Shown here: piece after piece, positions 53,857-63,653 of the stretch | Layout: each line of letters opens with the position of its first letter | How positions within the stretch are numbered: the first letter of the stretch is position 1 | Source: Tessaracoccus flavescens | Lineage (GTDB): Bacteria; Actinomycetota; Actinomycetes; Propionibacteriales; Propionibacteriaceae | DNA: 64,000 bases | Assembly (NCBI RefSeq): GCF_001998865.1 | Contig: NZ_CP019607.1 | Location: 2,170,001-2,234,000 of the forward strand | Reading direction: 5' to 3' | The notes under the pieces: model-generated | What the model was told of the DNA's origin: nothing | Databases searched by the model: none | The model's input: the letters and a program-made list of their open reading frames with translations, nothing else | Program-made: the position numbers and the translations under genes

Positions 53857-55374
53857 GTGACAAAACTGCTTGAGCTGAGGAACGTGAGCAAGACGTTCCC
53901 AGGCGTGAAGGCGCTCCAGGGGGTGAACCTGGACCTCAACGCCGGAGAGGTGCTCGGCCTCTGCGGCGAGAACGGCGCGGGCAAGTCGACGTTGATGAAG
54001 GTCCTCACCGGCATCTACACCCCCGACCCCGGGGCGGAGATCTGGTTGCAGGGTCAGCAGGTGGAGGTGCGCGACGTCAACCACGCCCGCGACCTCGGCC
54101 TCAGCATCATCCACCAGGAACTCAACATGGTTCCCGACCTGACGGTCGCGCAGAACCTCTACCTTGGCCGCAAGGGCAGCCACCGCGCAGGCCTCGTCAA
54201 CGACAAGTTCCTGAACAAGGAGGCCGGCGACCTGTTCGACCGCCTCGGCATGCACCTCAATCCGCGGTCCTACATCCGTGACCTCTCGGTCGCCCGCCAG
54301 CAGATGGTCGAGATCGCCCGGGCCCTCTCCTACGAATCGCGGATCCTCGTCATGGACGAACCGACCGCGGCACTGACCCTCGCCGAGACCGATGCCCTCT
54401 TCGGCATGATCCGCGACTTCATCACCCCCGAGACCGGCCTGATCTACATCTCGCACCGCATGCCGGAGATCGAGGAGATCACAGACCGGGTCTCCGTCCT
54501 GCGCGACGGGCGCTACATCGGCACCGTCGTCACCGAGGAGACCGAGATGCGCGAGATCATCTCGATGATGGTCGGCCGCGAGGTCTCGGGCGACGCGCGT
54601 CCCCGCACGGTCGTCGAGAGCGACGAGGTGGCGCTGAAGGTGGAGAACCTCAGCACCAAGAAGCTGCTCACCGACATCAACTTCGAGGTCCGCAAGGGGG
54701 AGGTGCTCGGCTTCGCAGGCCTGATGGGCGCCGGCCGCACCGAGGTTGCGCGCTGCGTCTTCGGCGCCGACCCGCGCCAGTCGGGCGACATCCACGTGCA
54801 CGGCCGCAAGATCAACGTGCGCGGTGCGGCAGACGCCGTTCGCGCGGGCATCGGCTACCTCTCCGAGGACCGCAAGCAGTACGGCATCCTGCTCGACCAG
54901 GACATCAAGGCAAACACCGTGATGGCCGCGATGCGCGACTTCAACATCGGCGGGTTCATCCTCGACGGCAAGATCAGGACAGTCGGCGCGGAGTTCTCCG
55001 AGAAGCTGCGGGTCAAGACGCCGAGCGTCAACCAGTTGCTCGGCAAGCTCTCCGGAGGCAACCAGCAGAAGGTCGTGATCGCCAAATGGCTGGTGCGCAA
55101 CTGCGACATCCTCATCTTCGACGAACCCACTCGAGGCATCGACGTGGGCGCCAAGGAGGAGATCTACGAGCTGATCGAGGCCCTCTCCCAGCAGGGAAAG
55201 GCGATCATCGTCATCTCGTCCGAGCTGCCCGAGGTGCTGCGCGTCTCGCACCGCATCGCCGTCATGGCGCACGGCCACATCACCGGCTTCCTCGACAACG
55301 AGGACGCCACCCAGGAAAACATCATGGAGCTCGCCACCGTCGGCAAGGCCCAGTTGAAAGGAACCGCAGCGTGA
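53857..55374 (+). CDS. Sugar ABC transporter, double ATP-binding subunit
   Basis: The 505-aa protein has two ABC modules like MglA/RbsA/XylG. Module 1 has Walker A CGENGAGKSTLM, signature LSVARQQMVEIARAL and Walker B ILVMDEPTAAL. Module 2 has a degenerate Walker A (GLMGAGRTEVARC) but a good signature (LSGGNQQKVVIAKWL) and Walker B (ILIFDEPTRGIDVG). It energises monosaccharide uptake. GTG 53857 has AAGGAG upstream; the longer frame from 53767 is not needed. GTGA overlap with the permease. Confidence 0.94.
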   Translation: MTKLLELRNVSKTFPGVKALQGVNLDLNAGEVLGLCGENGAGKSTLMKVLTGIYTPDPGAEIWLQGQQVEVRDVNHARDLGLSIIHQELNMVPDLTVAQNLYLGRKGSHRAGLVNDKFLNKEAGDLFDRLGMHLNPRSYIRDLSVARQQMVEIARALSYESRILVMDEPTAALTLAETDALFGMIRDFITPETGLIYISHRMPEIEEITDRVSVLRDGRYIGTVVTEETEMREIISMMVGREVSGDARPRTVVESDEVALKVENLSTKKLLTDINFEVRKGEVLGFAGLMGAGRTEVARCVFGADPRQSGDIHVHGRKINVRGAADAVRAGIGYLSEDRKQYGILLDQDIKANTVMAAMRDFNIGGFILDGKIRTVGAEFSEKLRVKTPSVNQLLGKLSGGNQQKVVIAKWLVRNCDILIFDEPTRGIDVGAKEEIYELIEALSQQGKAIIVISSELPEVLRVSHRIAVMAHGHITGFLDNEDATQENIMELATVGKAQLKGTAA

Positions 55375-56426
55375 GCACCAGCACCGCACCCAAGCCTGAC
55401 CTGCCTGCCTCGCCGGAGACCCCGGCCGCGACGCCCGCCCCCAAGGGCCCGGGCGGTGGCTTCAACTTCGGCAACCTCCTGCGCTCCTCGCTGCAGCAGG
55501 TCTTCGTCTTCGCGGCCCTGATCGCGATCTACATCTTCTTCATGATCGCCGCGCCGAACTTCGCCCAGCCGAGCATCGCGCTCGACATCGTGCAGCAGTC
55601 GGCCTACATCGGCGTGATGGCGCTCGGCGCCACGTTCGTGATCGCCACCGGCGGCATCGACCTGTCCTCCGGCACCGGCATGACGCTGGTCGCCGTGATG
55701 GCGGGCGTGTTCCTCGCGGGCGACTGGATGAACCTGCCGACGGCCATCGGCCTGCCGCTCGTGATCGCCTTCGGCGCCCTGATGGGCCTGGTCAACGGCC
55801 TCAACATCTCGGTGCTCGGCCTCCCGCCGTTCATCGCGACCCTCGCCATGATGATGGTCGCCCGCGGCCTCGCCCTGATCATCTCCGGGGCCTCGTCGAT
55901 CACCATCGCCAACCCCGACTACAAGTTCATCGCCTCCGGCCAGATCATCCCCGGCGTCGCCAACGCCATCCTGATCTTCGCCCTCCTCGCGGTCGTCGCC
56001 TGGGTGCTGCTGAACAAGACGCTGCTCGGCCGCTACGCGCTCGCCATCGGCTCCAACGAGGAGGCCACCCGCCTCTCGGGCGTCAACGTGAAGCTCTGGA
56101 AGACGCTCGTCTACGTGACGGCAGGCATCTTCGTCGCCTTCGGCGCCATCCTCTACTCCGGCCGCTTCGGCTTCGTCCAGCCCGCTGAGGGCGTCGGCTT
56201 CGAGCTCAACGTCATCGCCGCCGTCGTCATCGGCGGCACCTCCCTCGCGGGCGGCCGGGCCAACATCGTCGGCACCGTCGTCGGCGCCCTGATCATGGAG
56301 ACCCTCAAGAAGGGCCTCCAGATGATGGGCATCGCCCAGGAATGGCAGCTGGTCGTCACCGGCATCGTCGTCCTGATCGCGGTGTTCGTGGACATCGTGC
56401 GCCGCAAGCGCGCCACCGCCGTCTAG
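55371..56426 (+). CDS. Sugar ABC transporter permease (RbsC-like)
   Basis: The 351-aa protein has a Pro/Ala-rich cytosolic head and ~8-10 helices with BPD_transp_2 features: ATFVIATGGIDLSSGTGMTL, NISVLGLPPFIATLAMMMVARGLAL, LLGRYALAIGSNEEATRLSGVNV and VIGGTSLAGGRANIVGT. It is the membrane channel for the ATPase and binding protein beside it. Confidence 0.93.
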   Translation: MSTSTAPKPDLPASPETPAATPAPKGPGGGFNFGNLLRSSLQQVFVFAALIAIYIFFMIAAPNFAQPSIALDIVQQSAYIGVMALGATFVIATGGIDLSSGTGMTLVAVMAGVFLAGDWMNLPTAIGLPLVIAFGALMGLVNGLNISVLGLPPFIATLAMMMVARGLALIISGASSITIANPDYKFIASGQIIPGVANAILIFALLAVVAWVLLNKTLLGRYALAIGSNEEATRLSGVNVKLWKTLVYVTAGIFVAFGAILYSGRFGFVQPAEGVGFELNVIAAVVIGGTSLAGGRANIVGTVVGALIMETLKKGLQMMGIAQEWQLVVTGIVVLIAVFVDIVRRKRATAV

Positions 56427-56512
56427 CCGCAACGGCCAGGCGACAACTGAATAGACCAACACCGTTGTGAGGGGACAAAAGGACGTCCCCTGCGACCGAA
56501 AGGAAACCGCCC

Positions 56513-57580
56513 ATGCGCATCCTGCGCTCAACCATCGCAGCGTCCGCCGTGCTCATGCTCGGCCTCACCGCCTGCTCCACCTCCACCTCCGGCACGTCCC
56601 CCGCCCCGACGACCGACGCCGCGACGTCGGCCGCGGCCAGCACCCCCGCCGAGTCCCCGGCCGCCTCCGAGTCTGCTCCCGCCGAGGGCTCGGGCGAGGT
56701 CCCCAAGGGTGACGGCACCCAGACGATCTACCTCGTCTCCAAGGGCTTCCAGCACCGCTTCTGGCAGGCGGTCAAGGAAGGCGCCGAGCAGGCAGGCAAG
56801 GAGTACAACTACAAGATCCAGTTCGTCGGCCCCGACGACGAGACAAAGGTCACCCAGCAGCTCGACCAGCTGAAGACCGCGCTCGACTCCAAGCCCGCCG
56901 CGATCGGGTTCGCCGCCCTCGACACCGGCGCGGCCGCCGACGTTCTCTCGCAGATCGAGGCAGCCAACATCCCGATGATCGCCTTCGACTCGGGCGTCGA
57001 CTCCGACCTGCCGCTCACCACGGTCCAGACCGACAACTACGCGGCAGCCGAGGAGGCGGCCAAGCACATGGCCGAGCTCGTCGGCAACAAGGGCACCGTT
57101 GGCCTCGTCTGCCACGACCAGACGTCGCAGACCGGCAAGCAGCGCTGCGAGGGCTTCCAGGACTGGATGAAGGACAACGCACCCGACGTCAAGGTCCTCG
57201 ACCCGCAGTACGCCGGAGAGGTCGGCCTCGCAGCCAACACCGCCAAGGCCATGATCCAGGCCAACCCCGACATCGTCGGCGTCTACGGCTCCAACGAGGC
57301 CGCAGCCACCGGCGCCGTCCAGGGCGCCATCGAGTCCGGCAAGGAAGGCATCACGGTCGTCGGTTTCGACTCCGGCAAGACCCAGCTCGACGCGATCCGC
57401 AACGCTCAGATGGCCGGCGCCATCACCCAGGCTCCCGTGAAGATGGGCTACGAGACCGTCGTGTCGGCCATCAAGGCCATCGACGGCCAGGAGCTGCCGA
57501 AGGTCACCGACTCCGGCTTCGCCTGGTACGACAAGAACAACATCGACGATCCCGAGATCGCCGCGAACCTGTACGAATGA
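56513..57580 (+). CDS. Sugar-binding lipoprotein of ABC transporter
   Basis: The 355-aa periplasmic-binding-protein type 1 lipoprotein has lipobox LGLTAC (Cys21), a Ser/Ala/Pro tether, then [59 protein letters not shown] and [16 protein letters not shown]. The ligand is probably L-fucose or a related deoxy sugar by context. It is followed by a terminator, so it ends the transport part of the cluster. Confidence 0.92.
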   Translation: MRILRSTIAASAVLMLGLTACSTSTSGTSPAPTTDAATSAAASTPAESPAASESAPAEGSGEVPKGDGTQTIYLVSKGFQHRFWQAVKEGAEQAGKEYNYKIQFVGPDDETKVTQQLDQLKTALDSKPAAIGFAALDTGAAADVLSQIEAANIPMIAFDSGVDSDLPLTTVQTDNYAAAEEAAKHMAELVGNKGTVGLVCHDQTSQTGKQRCEGFQDWMKDNAPDVKVLDPQYAGEVGLAANTAKAMIQANPDIVGVYGSNEAAATGAVQGAIESGKEGITVVGFDSGKTQLDAIRNAQMAGAITQAPVKMGYETVVSAIKAIDGQELPKVTDSGFAWYDKNNIDDPEIAANLYE

Positions 57581-57587
57581 TGCGAGT

Positions 57588-57615
57588 GGGTGGGCCTTCG
57601 GGCCCACCCCTCCTC
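57588..57615 (+). terminator. Terminator after the sugar-binding protein
   Basis: A perfect 9-bp stem (57588-57596 with 57601-57609) with a TTCG tetraloop is followed by a pyrimidine tract, CTCCTCTT. It may allow high expression of the binding protein relative to the enzymes. Confidence 0.75.
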
Positions 57616-57737
57616 TTCCATCCCTACGCTCGACAACAGGGACATCCGACGCGGCGGCTGCCCGGCCCGCCGCGCCCGAGACCACTGGCCGGACACCGCA
57701 AAACCAACCACGCAAACCCGCAGAGAAGGTGCGATTC

Positions 57738-59501
57738 GTGACCAACTATCCCAAGATCGGCGTCCGTCCCATCATCGACGGTCGACGTCGGGGTGTTCGT
57801 GAGAGCCTCGAAGACCAGACGATGAACATGGCCAAGCGCGTCGCGGCCCTGTACGAGGCTGAGCTTCGCTACCCGGACGGCAGCCCCGTCCAGGTGGTCA
57901 TCGCCGACACCACCATCGGTGGCGTCGCGGAGGCCCAGGCGACGGCGACGAAGTTCCGCGCCGAGAACGTCGGTCTCACGCTGTCGGTCACCCCCTGCTG
58001 GTGCTACGGCACCGAGACCATCGACATGGACCGCAACATGCCGCACGCGATCTGGGGCTTCAACGGCTCCGAGCGTCCTGGCGCCGTCTACCTCGCAGCC
58101 GCGCTCGCGGGCCACGCCCAGCTCGGCATCCCCGCGTTCGGCATCTACGGCGAGGACGTCCAGGACGCCGACGACGAGACCATCCCCGACGCCGTCCGGG
58201 CCCGACTGCTCGACTACGCCAGCGCCGGCCTCGCCGTCGCCCAGATGCGCGGCCGCTCCTACCTGGCCATGGGCGGCGTGTCCATGGGTATCGCCGGCTC
58301 GGTCGTCAAGGACGAGTTCTGGAGCAAGTACCTCGGCATGCGCAACGAGTACATCGACATGTCGGAGTTCGACCGTCGCGTGCGCGAGAACATCTTCGAC
58401 CCGGAGGAGTACGACAAGGCCTACGCCTGGATCCGGGAGAACTTCAAGCAGGGCGAGGACTTCAACGACGCCGACCAGCAGATGCCCGACCAGTACGAGG
58501 GCTGGTGGGAGTACTGCACCAAGATGACGCTGATCGCCCGCGACCTGATGGTGGGCAACCCCCGCCTCGACGAGCTCGGCTTCGGCGAGGAGGCACTCGG
58601 TCACGGAGCGATCGCGGCCGGCTTCCAGGGCCAGCGTCAGTGGACCGACGGCATGCCCAACGGCGACGTGATGGAGACCATCCTGAACACGCAGTTCGAC
58701 TGGAACGGCACGCGTGCGCCCTACATCATGGCGACCGAGAACGACGCGCTCAACGGCGCCTCGATGCTCTTCAACCACCTGCTGACCAACCAGGCCCAGC
58801 TCTTCTCCGATGTGCGCACCTACTGGAGCCCCGACGCGGTCGAGCGGGTCACCGGCCACAAGCTGGAGGGCAGGGCCGCCGGAGGCGTCATCGACCTGCG
58901 CAACTCGGGCTCGACCACCCTTGACGGCACCTTCGCGGCCGTCAAGGACGGCGAGAACGTGATCAAACACTGGTGGGAGCTGACCGACGAGGACGTCTCG
59001 GCGATGCTCGAGGCGACCGAGTTCCACCCCGCGAACGTCGGCTACTTCCGTGGCGGCGGCTTCTCGACCCACTTCCGCTCCGCTGGAGAGGTGCCCGTGA
59101 CGATGTCGCGGATCAACCTGGTCGACGGACTCGGCCCGGTGCTCCAGATCGCCGAGGGCTACACCGTCGAGCTGCCAGACGAGGTGGCCACGGCGATCGA
59201 GGTCCGCACCGACCGCGCATGGCCCACCACCTGGTTCGTGCCGAACCTCACGGGCGAGGGCGCCTTCACCAGCGTCTACGAGGTGATGAACCAGTGGGGC
59301 GCCAACCACGGAGCGATCGCCTACGGCCACATCGGCGCCAAGCTGATCACGCTCGCCTCGATGCTGCGCATCCCGGTCAACATGCACAACGTCCCCGCTG
59401 AGCAGATCTTCCGCCCGAAGGTCTGGTCGGCGTTCGGCACGCAGGATCTCGAGGGTGCGGACTTCCGCGCCTGCGCGACCTACGGCCCGCTGTACAGCTG
59501 A
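57738..59501 (+). CDS. fucI: L-fucose isomerase
   Basis: The 587-aa enzyme converts L-fucose to L-fuculose with Mn2+. The start region [49 protein letters not shown] and the active site match the family. Glu334 in [10 protein letters not shown] and Asp358 in FSDVRTYW keep the 24-residue spacing of E. coli Glu337/Asp361, and His524 in [12 protein letters not shown] corresponds to His528. GTG 57738 with AGAGAAGG 7 bases upstream is preferred over GTG 57729. D-arabinose isomerisation is also usual for this enzyme. Confidence 0.95.
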   Translation: MTNYPKIGVRPIIDGRRRGVRESLEDQTMNMAKRVAALYEAELRYPDGSPVQVVIADTTIGGVAEAQATATKFRAENVGLTLSVTPCWCYGTETIDMDRNMPHAIWGFNGSERPGAVYLAAALAGHAQLGIPAFGIYGEDVQDADDETIPDAVRARLLDYASAGLAVAQMRGRSYLAMGGVSMGIAGSVVKDEFWSKYLGMRNEYIDMSEFDRRVRENIFDPEEYDKAYAWIRENFKQGEDFNDADQQMPDQYEGWWEYCTKMTLIARDLMVGNPRLDELGFGEEALGHGAIAAGFQGQRQWTDGMPNGDVMETILNTQFDWNGTRAPYIMATENDALNGASMLFNHLLTNQAQLFSDVRTYWSPDAVERVTGHKLEGRAAGGVIDLRNSGSTTLDGTFAAVKDGENVIKHWWELTDEDVSAMLEATEFHPANVGYFRGGGFSTHFRSAGEVPVTMSRINLVDGLGPVLQIAEGYTVELPDEVATAIEVRTDRAWPTTWFVPNLTGEGAFTSVYEVMNQWGANHGAIAYGHIGAKLITLASMLRIPVNMHNVPAEQIFRPKVWSAFGTQDLEGADFRACATYGPLYS

Positions 59502-59548
59502 CCCGCAACCGGCACCCTCCCGACCAGGAACCATCCCAGGAGCATCCC

Positions 59549-60961
59549 GTGAACCACGTGACCGCGTTGGCCGTCGACCTCGGCTCGTCCTCCGGACGGA
59601 TCGTCGCAGGAACGCTGATCGACGGCCGGATCGACGAGGTGGAGGTGCGGCGTTTCCCGCACCAGGCCAGGTTCGTCGACGGCTACCTCACCTGGGACCT
59701 GGACTTCATCTGGAGCGAGGTCGTGGCAGGCCTGCGTGAGGCCTTCTCCCGCTTCCCGCACGCGGTGAGCGTCTCGGTCGACACGTGGGGCGTTGACTCC
59801 GTCTGCCTCGACGACGACTTCAAGCCGGTCGTGCCCGGACGCGCCTACCGCGACGAGCGCACCATCCGCACCCACACCGCCTTCCGCTCGCGCCTCAGCG
59901 ACGAGGCCGCCTGGGCCGCCACAGGCATCGCGCCCGCCACGATCAACACCGCGAACCAGCTGTTCGCCTACCTGCATGAGGAGCCGGGCGCCGCGGCCGA
60001 CACCGCGCACGTGCTCCTGCTTCCTGACTACTTCACCTACCTGCTCTCCGGCCAGGTCGGCTGGTCCCGTTCGCACGCCTCCTCATCCGGGCTGTGTGCG
60101 CCCGGGGCCAACGAGTTCAACGACGAGGTCTTCGAGGCGCTCGGCATCCCACGCGACTGGTTCGGTGACGTCTCGCCCGAGCACAGCGTCGTCGGGCCGT
60201 GCACCGTCGAGGGCCTCGAACACCTGACGGTGGTGCGTGCAGGCGCCCACGACACGGCCTGCGCCGTCCACGCCCTCCAGCGTGACGTGACCCAGGAGTC
60301 GTACTTCCTCAGCTGCGGCTCCTGGTCGGTGCTCGGGGTGCTGCGCGACGAGCCGCTGCTCAGCCGCGCGGCCTATGAGCTGGGGCTGACCAACGAGGCT
60401 CGGGGCGATTCGGGTCTGCGGCCCCTGTTCAACATCACCGGCCTGTGGATCCTGCAGGAGTGCCAGCGCCAGTGGCGCGAGGCAGGCCAGAGCCACGACA
60501 TCGTCGAACTGATCCGCATGGCCGAAGCGGCGCCGTCGCTCGGCGTCACCTTCAACCCCGACGAGCCGCAGTTCGCGCTGCCGGAGGGCATGGTCGACCG
60601 GGTCAGGGATGCCGTCGCGGCCGAGGGCGTCGATGCGGCAGCGCTCTCGCAGGGCGATATCGTCCGTCTCGTGCTCGAATCCCTCGCCGCCCGCTACAAG
60701 CGCGGCATCGAAGACCTCACGGCGCTCACGGGCGCGCCAGCCACGCAGCTGAACCTCATGGGAGGCGGGTCGCGCAACGCCCTGCTGTGCCAACTCACCG
60801 CCGATGCGCTCGGCATCCCGGTGATCGCCGGCCCCAACGAGGCGTCCGCGCTCGGCTCGGTGCTCGCCCAGCTCGAGATCACGGGCCACCTCGACCCGGC
60901 AGAGCGCAACGACGTGATCGGCGCCACGGCGCACACCGTCGAGTACAGGCCCGCGTCGTGA
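59549..60961 (+). CDS. FGGY-family kinase, likely L-fuculokinase
   Basis: The 470-aa sugar kinase has an N-terminal LAVDLGSSSGRIVAGTL phosphate loop, VSVDTWGVDSVCLD, SSGLCAPGANEFND, the ATP-side RAGAHDTACAV, SCGSWSVLGVL and QLNLMGGGSRNALLCQLTADALG. By similarity it is close to rhamnulokinases, which use ketoses of this type. Next to fucI the likely substrate is L-fuculose. No fuculose-phosphate aldolase is in the window. Confidence 0.88.
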   Translation: MNHVTALAVDLGSSSGRIVAGTLIDGRIDEVEVRRFPHQARFVDGYLTWDLDFIWSEVVAGLREAFSRFPHAVSVSVDTWGVDSVCLDDDFKPVVPGRAYRDERTIRTHTAFRSRLSDEAAWAATGIAPATINTANQLFAYLHEEPGAAADTAHVLLLPDYFTYLLSGQVGWSRSHASSSGLCAPGANEFNDEVFEALGIPRDWFGDVSPEHSVVGPCTVEGLEHLTVVRAGAHDTACAVHALQRDVTQESYFLSCGSWSVLGVLRDEPLLSRAAYELGLTNEARGDSGLRPLFNITGLWILQECQRQWREAGQSHDIVELIRMAEAAPSLGVTFNPDEPQFALPEGMVDRVRDAVAAEGVDAAALSQGDIVRLVLESLAARYKRGIEDLTALTGAPATQLNLMGGGSRNALLCQLTADALGIPVIAGPNEASALGSVLAQLEITGHLDPAERNDVIGATAHTVEYRPAS

Positions 60962-61947
60962 AGCCGAACCTGCGCCGCGCGAACCTGCGCGACATCGCGG
61001 AGGCCTCCGGGGTCAGCATCCAGACCGTCTCGCGCGTCGTGCGCGGGGTCGACGTCGTCGCCGAGACGACGAAACAACGCGTGATGGAGGCCATCCAGCG
61101 GCTGAACTACCAGCCGAACCTCGCGGCACGCTCGCTCTCGGCGCACCGCACCGGCGCCGTCCACGTGATCGACGCGGTCCCGCTCTTCCACGGCCACGCG
61201 GCCACCTTCGTCGCGATCTGCCAGCAGTTGGCAGCGCTCGACCTGCACATCTCCACCACGGTCGTGCCCTTCGGCCTGACCGACACCCCCGATCCGCGGC
61301 ACCTCGTGCCGCTCAGCGCCGACGGCATCATCATCCTCGGCGGCCGTGCCGAGCCACCTTCCTGGGTCGACGAGATCGCTTCGACGGTGCCGACGGTCAT
61401 CGTCGGGCGCGTGCACGAGCTGCCCGGCACCTCCGTGGGCGTCGCGATGGACCACAAGGAGGGTGCGCGACAGGCCGTGCGCCACCTCATCGAACGCGGG
61501 TCCCGCGACATCGTGCACATCGCGGGACCGCTCGACTGGATGGACGCCTACCTGCGTCTCGAGGGATACCGCGAGGTGTGCGCGGAGGCCGGGCTCACCG
61601 AGCGCGTGCTCCACGCCAGGTCCTGGGATGCCTCCGCCGCGACCGAACTGATGAGCGCGCTGCCGGACGGCGACTTCGACGGCGTGTTCGCCGCCAACGA
61701 CCAGCTGGCACTCGGCTGCCTGGGCGCGCTGCAGCGCCGTGGGGTGTCCATCCCTGGCCAGGTCCGCGTCGTCGGCTTCGACGACATGGCCGGAGCCGAT
61801 GCCCTGTTCCCGGCGCTGACCACCGTCCGACAGGACTTCACCCGGGTCGGCGAGCTCGCCGTCGACGCCTTGAAGCTGATGCTCGCGGGGGAGAAGGCAA
61901 CGACCGCCGTCGTCGCCCCGAGCCTCATCGTCAGAGAATCCACCTGA
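60958..61947 (+). CDS. LacI-family transcriptional regulator
   Basis: The 329-aa protein has an N-terminal LacI HTH (NLRDIAEASGVSIQTVSRVVRG), hinge helix YQPNLAARSLSAHRTG and a type 1 periplasmic-binding-fold effector domain (ADGIIILGGRAEP, DHKEGARQAVRHLIERG, GVFAANDQLALGCLGAL, RVVGFDDMAGADALFPALTTV). GTG overlaps the kinase stop. It likely represses the cluster through the site at 53786 until the sugar binds. Confidence 0.92.
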   Translation: MKPNLRRANLRDIAEASGVSIQTVSRVVRGVDVVAETTKQRVMEAIQRLNYQPNLAARSLSAHRTGAVHVIDAVPLFHGHAATFVAICQQLAALDLHISTTVVPFGLTDTPDPRHLVPLSADGIIILGGRAEPPSWVDEIASTVPTVIVGRVHELPGTSVGVAMDHKEGARQAVRHLIERGSRDIVHIAGPLDWMDAYLRLEGYREVCAEAGLTERVLHARSWDASAATELMSALPDGDFDGVFAANDQLALGCLGALQRRGVSIPGQVRVVGFDDMAGADALFPALTTVRQDFTRVGELAVDALKLMLAGEKATTAVVAPSLIVREST

Positions 61948-61958
61948 AAGGAACAACC

Positions 61959-62396
61959 GTGCTCTACGGCCCCATGCTCCACCCACAACTGCTCGGCGCC
62001 CTCGGCAGGGCTGGTCACGGGGGTAGGGTCCTCATCGGCGACGGGAACTACCCGTCCATGAACGGGGTCAACCCGTCTGCCGAGCGGATCTACCTCAACC
62101 TCGCCCCCGGCCTGCTCACGGTGAGCCAAATCCTCGACGTGGTGAAGGAGACGATCCCAGTCGAGGAGGTCTGCATCATGGTCCCGGCCGACGACGCCGT
62201 CGGCGTGGAGCGCCCTGAGACCATTCCCGCTCACGACGAGTACCGCGAGACCATGAATGGCGTGCCGTTCACAGAGATCAAGCGGTGGGAGTTCTATGAG
62301 GTGGCAAAGCGCCCTGACGTGACCGTGTTCATCCAGTCGGCCGACCAGCGCCTGTACGCCAACGTCATGCTGACGCTCGGCGTGCGCACCACCTGA
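61959..62396 (+). CDS. fucU: FucU/RbsD-family mutarotase
   Basis: The 145-aa protein has an N-terminal LHPQLLGALGRAGHGGRVLIGDGNYPS with the catalytic His (GHGG), FTEIKRWEFYEVAKRP, and a C-terminal YANVMLTLGV. FucU interconverts the anomers of fucose and related sugars and feeds FucI. GTG 61959 follows AAAGGAA and lies 12 bases after the regulator stop. The Tyr usual in FucU near the C terminus is present in RLYANV. Confidence 0.88.
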   Translation: MLYGPMLHPQLLGALGRAGHGGRVLIGDGNYPSMNGVNPSAERIYLNLAPGLLTVSQILDVVKETIPVEEVCIMVPADDAVGVERPETIPAHDEYRETMNGVPFTEIKRWEFYEVAKRPDVTVFIQSADQRLYANVMLTLGVRTT

Positions 62397-62415
62397 TTCC
62401 CATCACGACGCACAC

Positions 62416-62451
62416 AACGGGAGGGGCGCCTCGCTTGGCGCCCCTCCCGTT
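62416..62451. terminator. Strong bidirectional terminator
   Basis: A perfect 15-bp stem (62416-62430 with 62437-62451) with loop TCGCTT lies between convergent fucU and the next binding-protein gene. Confidence 0.85.
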
Positions 62452-62460
62452 GTTCGGAGA

Positions 62461-63582
62461 TCAGCTGTTCTCTTCGATCAGCTTCATCCGCTCCGGATCG
62501 TTGGCGAAGACCTCCTTGAGGTTCGCCTTGGTCACGACGACGGGATCGAGCTGGTAGATCGGGACATCGACCTTGCCGTTGTTCTCGGTGGCGTCGCCCT
62601 CGGGCAGGGCCTCACCCTTCTGGGCTGCCTTGATCAGTTCCACGGTCTTACCGACCAGATCCTCCGTGGGCTTTGCGACGGTGGAGTACTGCTTGCCGGA
62701 GGCGATCCAGGCGATTGTCTCGTTCTCGGCGTCCAGGCCTGAGGTCACGGGGATCTCCTGGCCGGCCTGCTCGGCAGAGGTGATGATCGCGCGGGCGATG
62801 CCGTCGTTGGGGGCAAGCACGCCGTCGATCTTCTTGTCGGAGTAGAAGCCCGACAGGAGGGAGTCCATGCGGGCCTGGGCCTTGGAGTTGTCCCAATCCT
62901 GCGTCGCGGCCTGGGTGAAGTCCAGCTGGCCAGAGACGACCACGAGCGTGCCGTCGTCGATCTTCGGCTGAAGGACCTTCATTGCGCCCTCGAAGAACTT
63001 CGGGGCGTTCGGGTCTGCGGGGCTGCCCGCGAACAGCTCGATGTTGTAGGGGCCGGAGCCCTTCTCGGCTGCGAGGCCGTCCAGCAGAGCCTGTCCCTGC
63101 AGCTCACCGGTGCGGATGTTGCCGAACTGGATGACGCCGTCGACGGCGTCGGTGTTCTCGATGAGTCGGTCGTAGCCGAGCACGAGCACACCAGAGGACT
63201 TGGCCGTCTCGAGGACGGACCCGAGCTGGGTGCCGTCGACGGGGCCGACGACGATCGCCTCGGCACCCTGCTCGATCATGGCCTCGATCTGCTGTTGCTG
63301 CTGAGGCACCTTGTTGTCAGCCGCCTGGATGAGGGGCGTGAAGCCGGCCTCCGTGAGCTGGCTGTCGAACAGCGTCTGGGCTTCCTTCCAGTTCTGGGTG
63401 CCGAGCCAGGGGAGGGCCACGCCGATGGTCGCATCGGCGGCGAATCCTCCGGCCGCGGTTGAGGAGCTGCCTGAGGAGCTCGGGTCGGTTGACGTGGTGC
63501 CCTCACGACCGCCGCCGCAGGCGGTCAGGCTGAGAGCGGCCACGATCATCGATGCCACGAGTGGTGCTGCCTTGAACTTCAT
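62461..63582 (-). CDS. Multiple-monosaccharide-binding lipoprotein (ChvE-like)
   Basis: The protein is 373 residues with lipobox LSLTAC, a Ser/Thr/Gly tether and a PBP1 fold: IGVALPWLGTQNWKEAQTLFDSQL, MIEQGAEAIVVGPVDGTQLGSVL, VLVLGYDRLIENTDAVDGVIQF, YNIELFAGSPADPNAP and VLAPNDGIARAIITSAEQAG. This is the ChvE/XylF-type family that binds xylose, glucose, arabinose and similar sugars. ATG 63582 has GAAAGGA upstream. The permease gene lies upstream on the same strand; the usual order would place the ATPase next to it. Confidence 0.9.
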   Translation of the reverse strand: MKFKAAPLVASMIVAALSLTACGGGREGTTSTDPSSSGSSSTAAGGFAADATIGVALPWLGTQNWKEAQTLFDSQLTEAGFTPLIQAADNKVPQQQQQIEAMIEQGAEAIVVGPVDGTQLGSVLETAKSSGVLVLGYDRLIENTDAVDGVIQFGNIRTGELQGQALLDGLAAEKGSGPYNIELFAGSPADPNAPKFFEGAMKVLQPKIDDGTLVVVSGQLDFTQAATQDWDNSKAQARMDSLLSGFYSDKKIDGVLAPNDGIARAIITSAEQAGQEIPVTSGLDAENETIAWIASGKQYSTVAKPTEDLVGKTVELIKAAQKGEALPEGDATENNGKVDVPIYQLDPVVVTKANLKEVFANDPERMKLIEENS

Positions 63583-63653
63583 CGTGTTTCCTTTCATGCC
63601 TACGAGGGGATCGGAGGCTGTTTCCAGATGGGGTCTGGGGTGTGACTGAGGGG

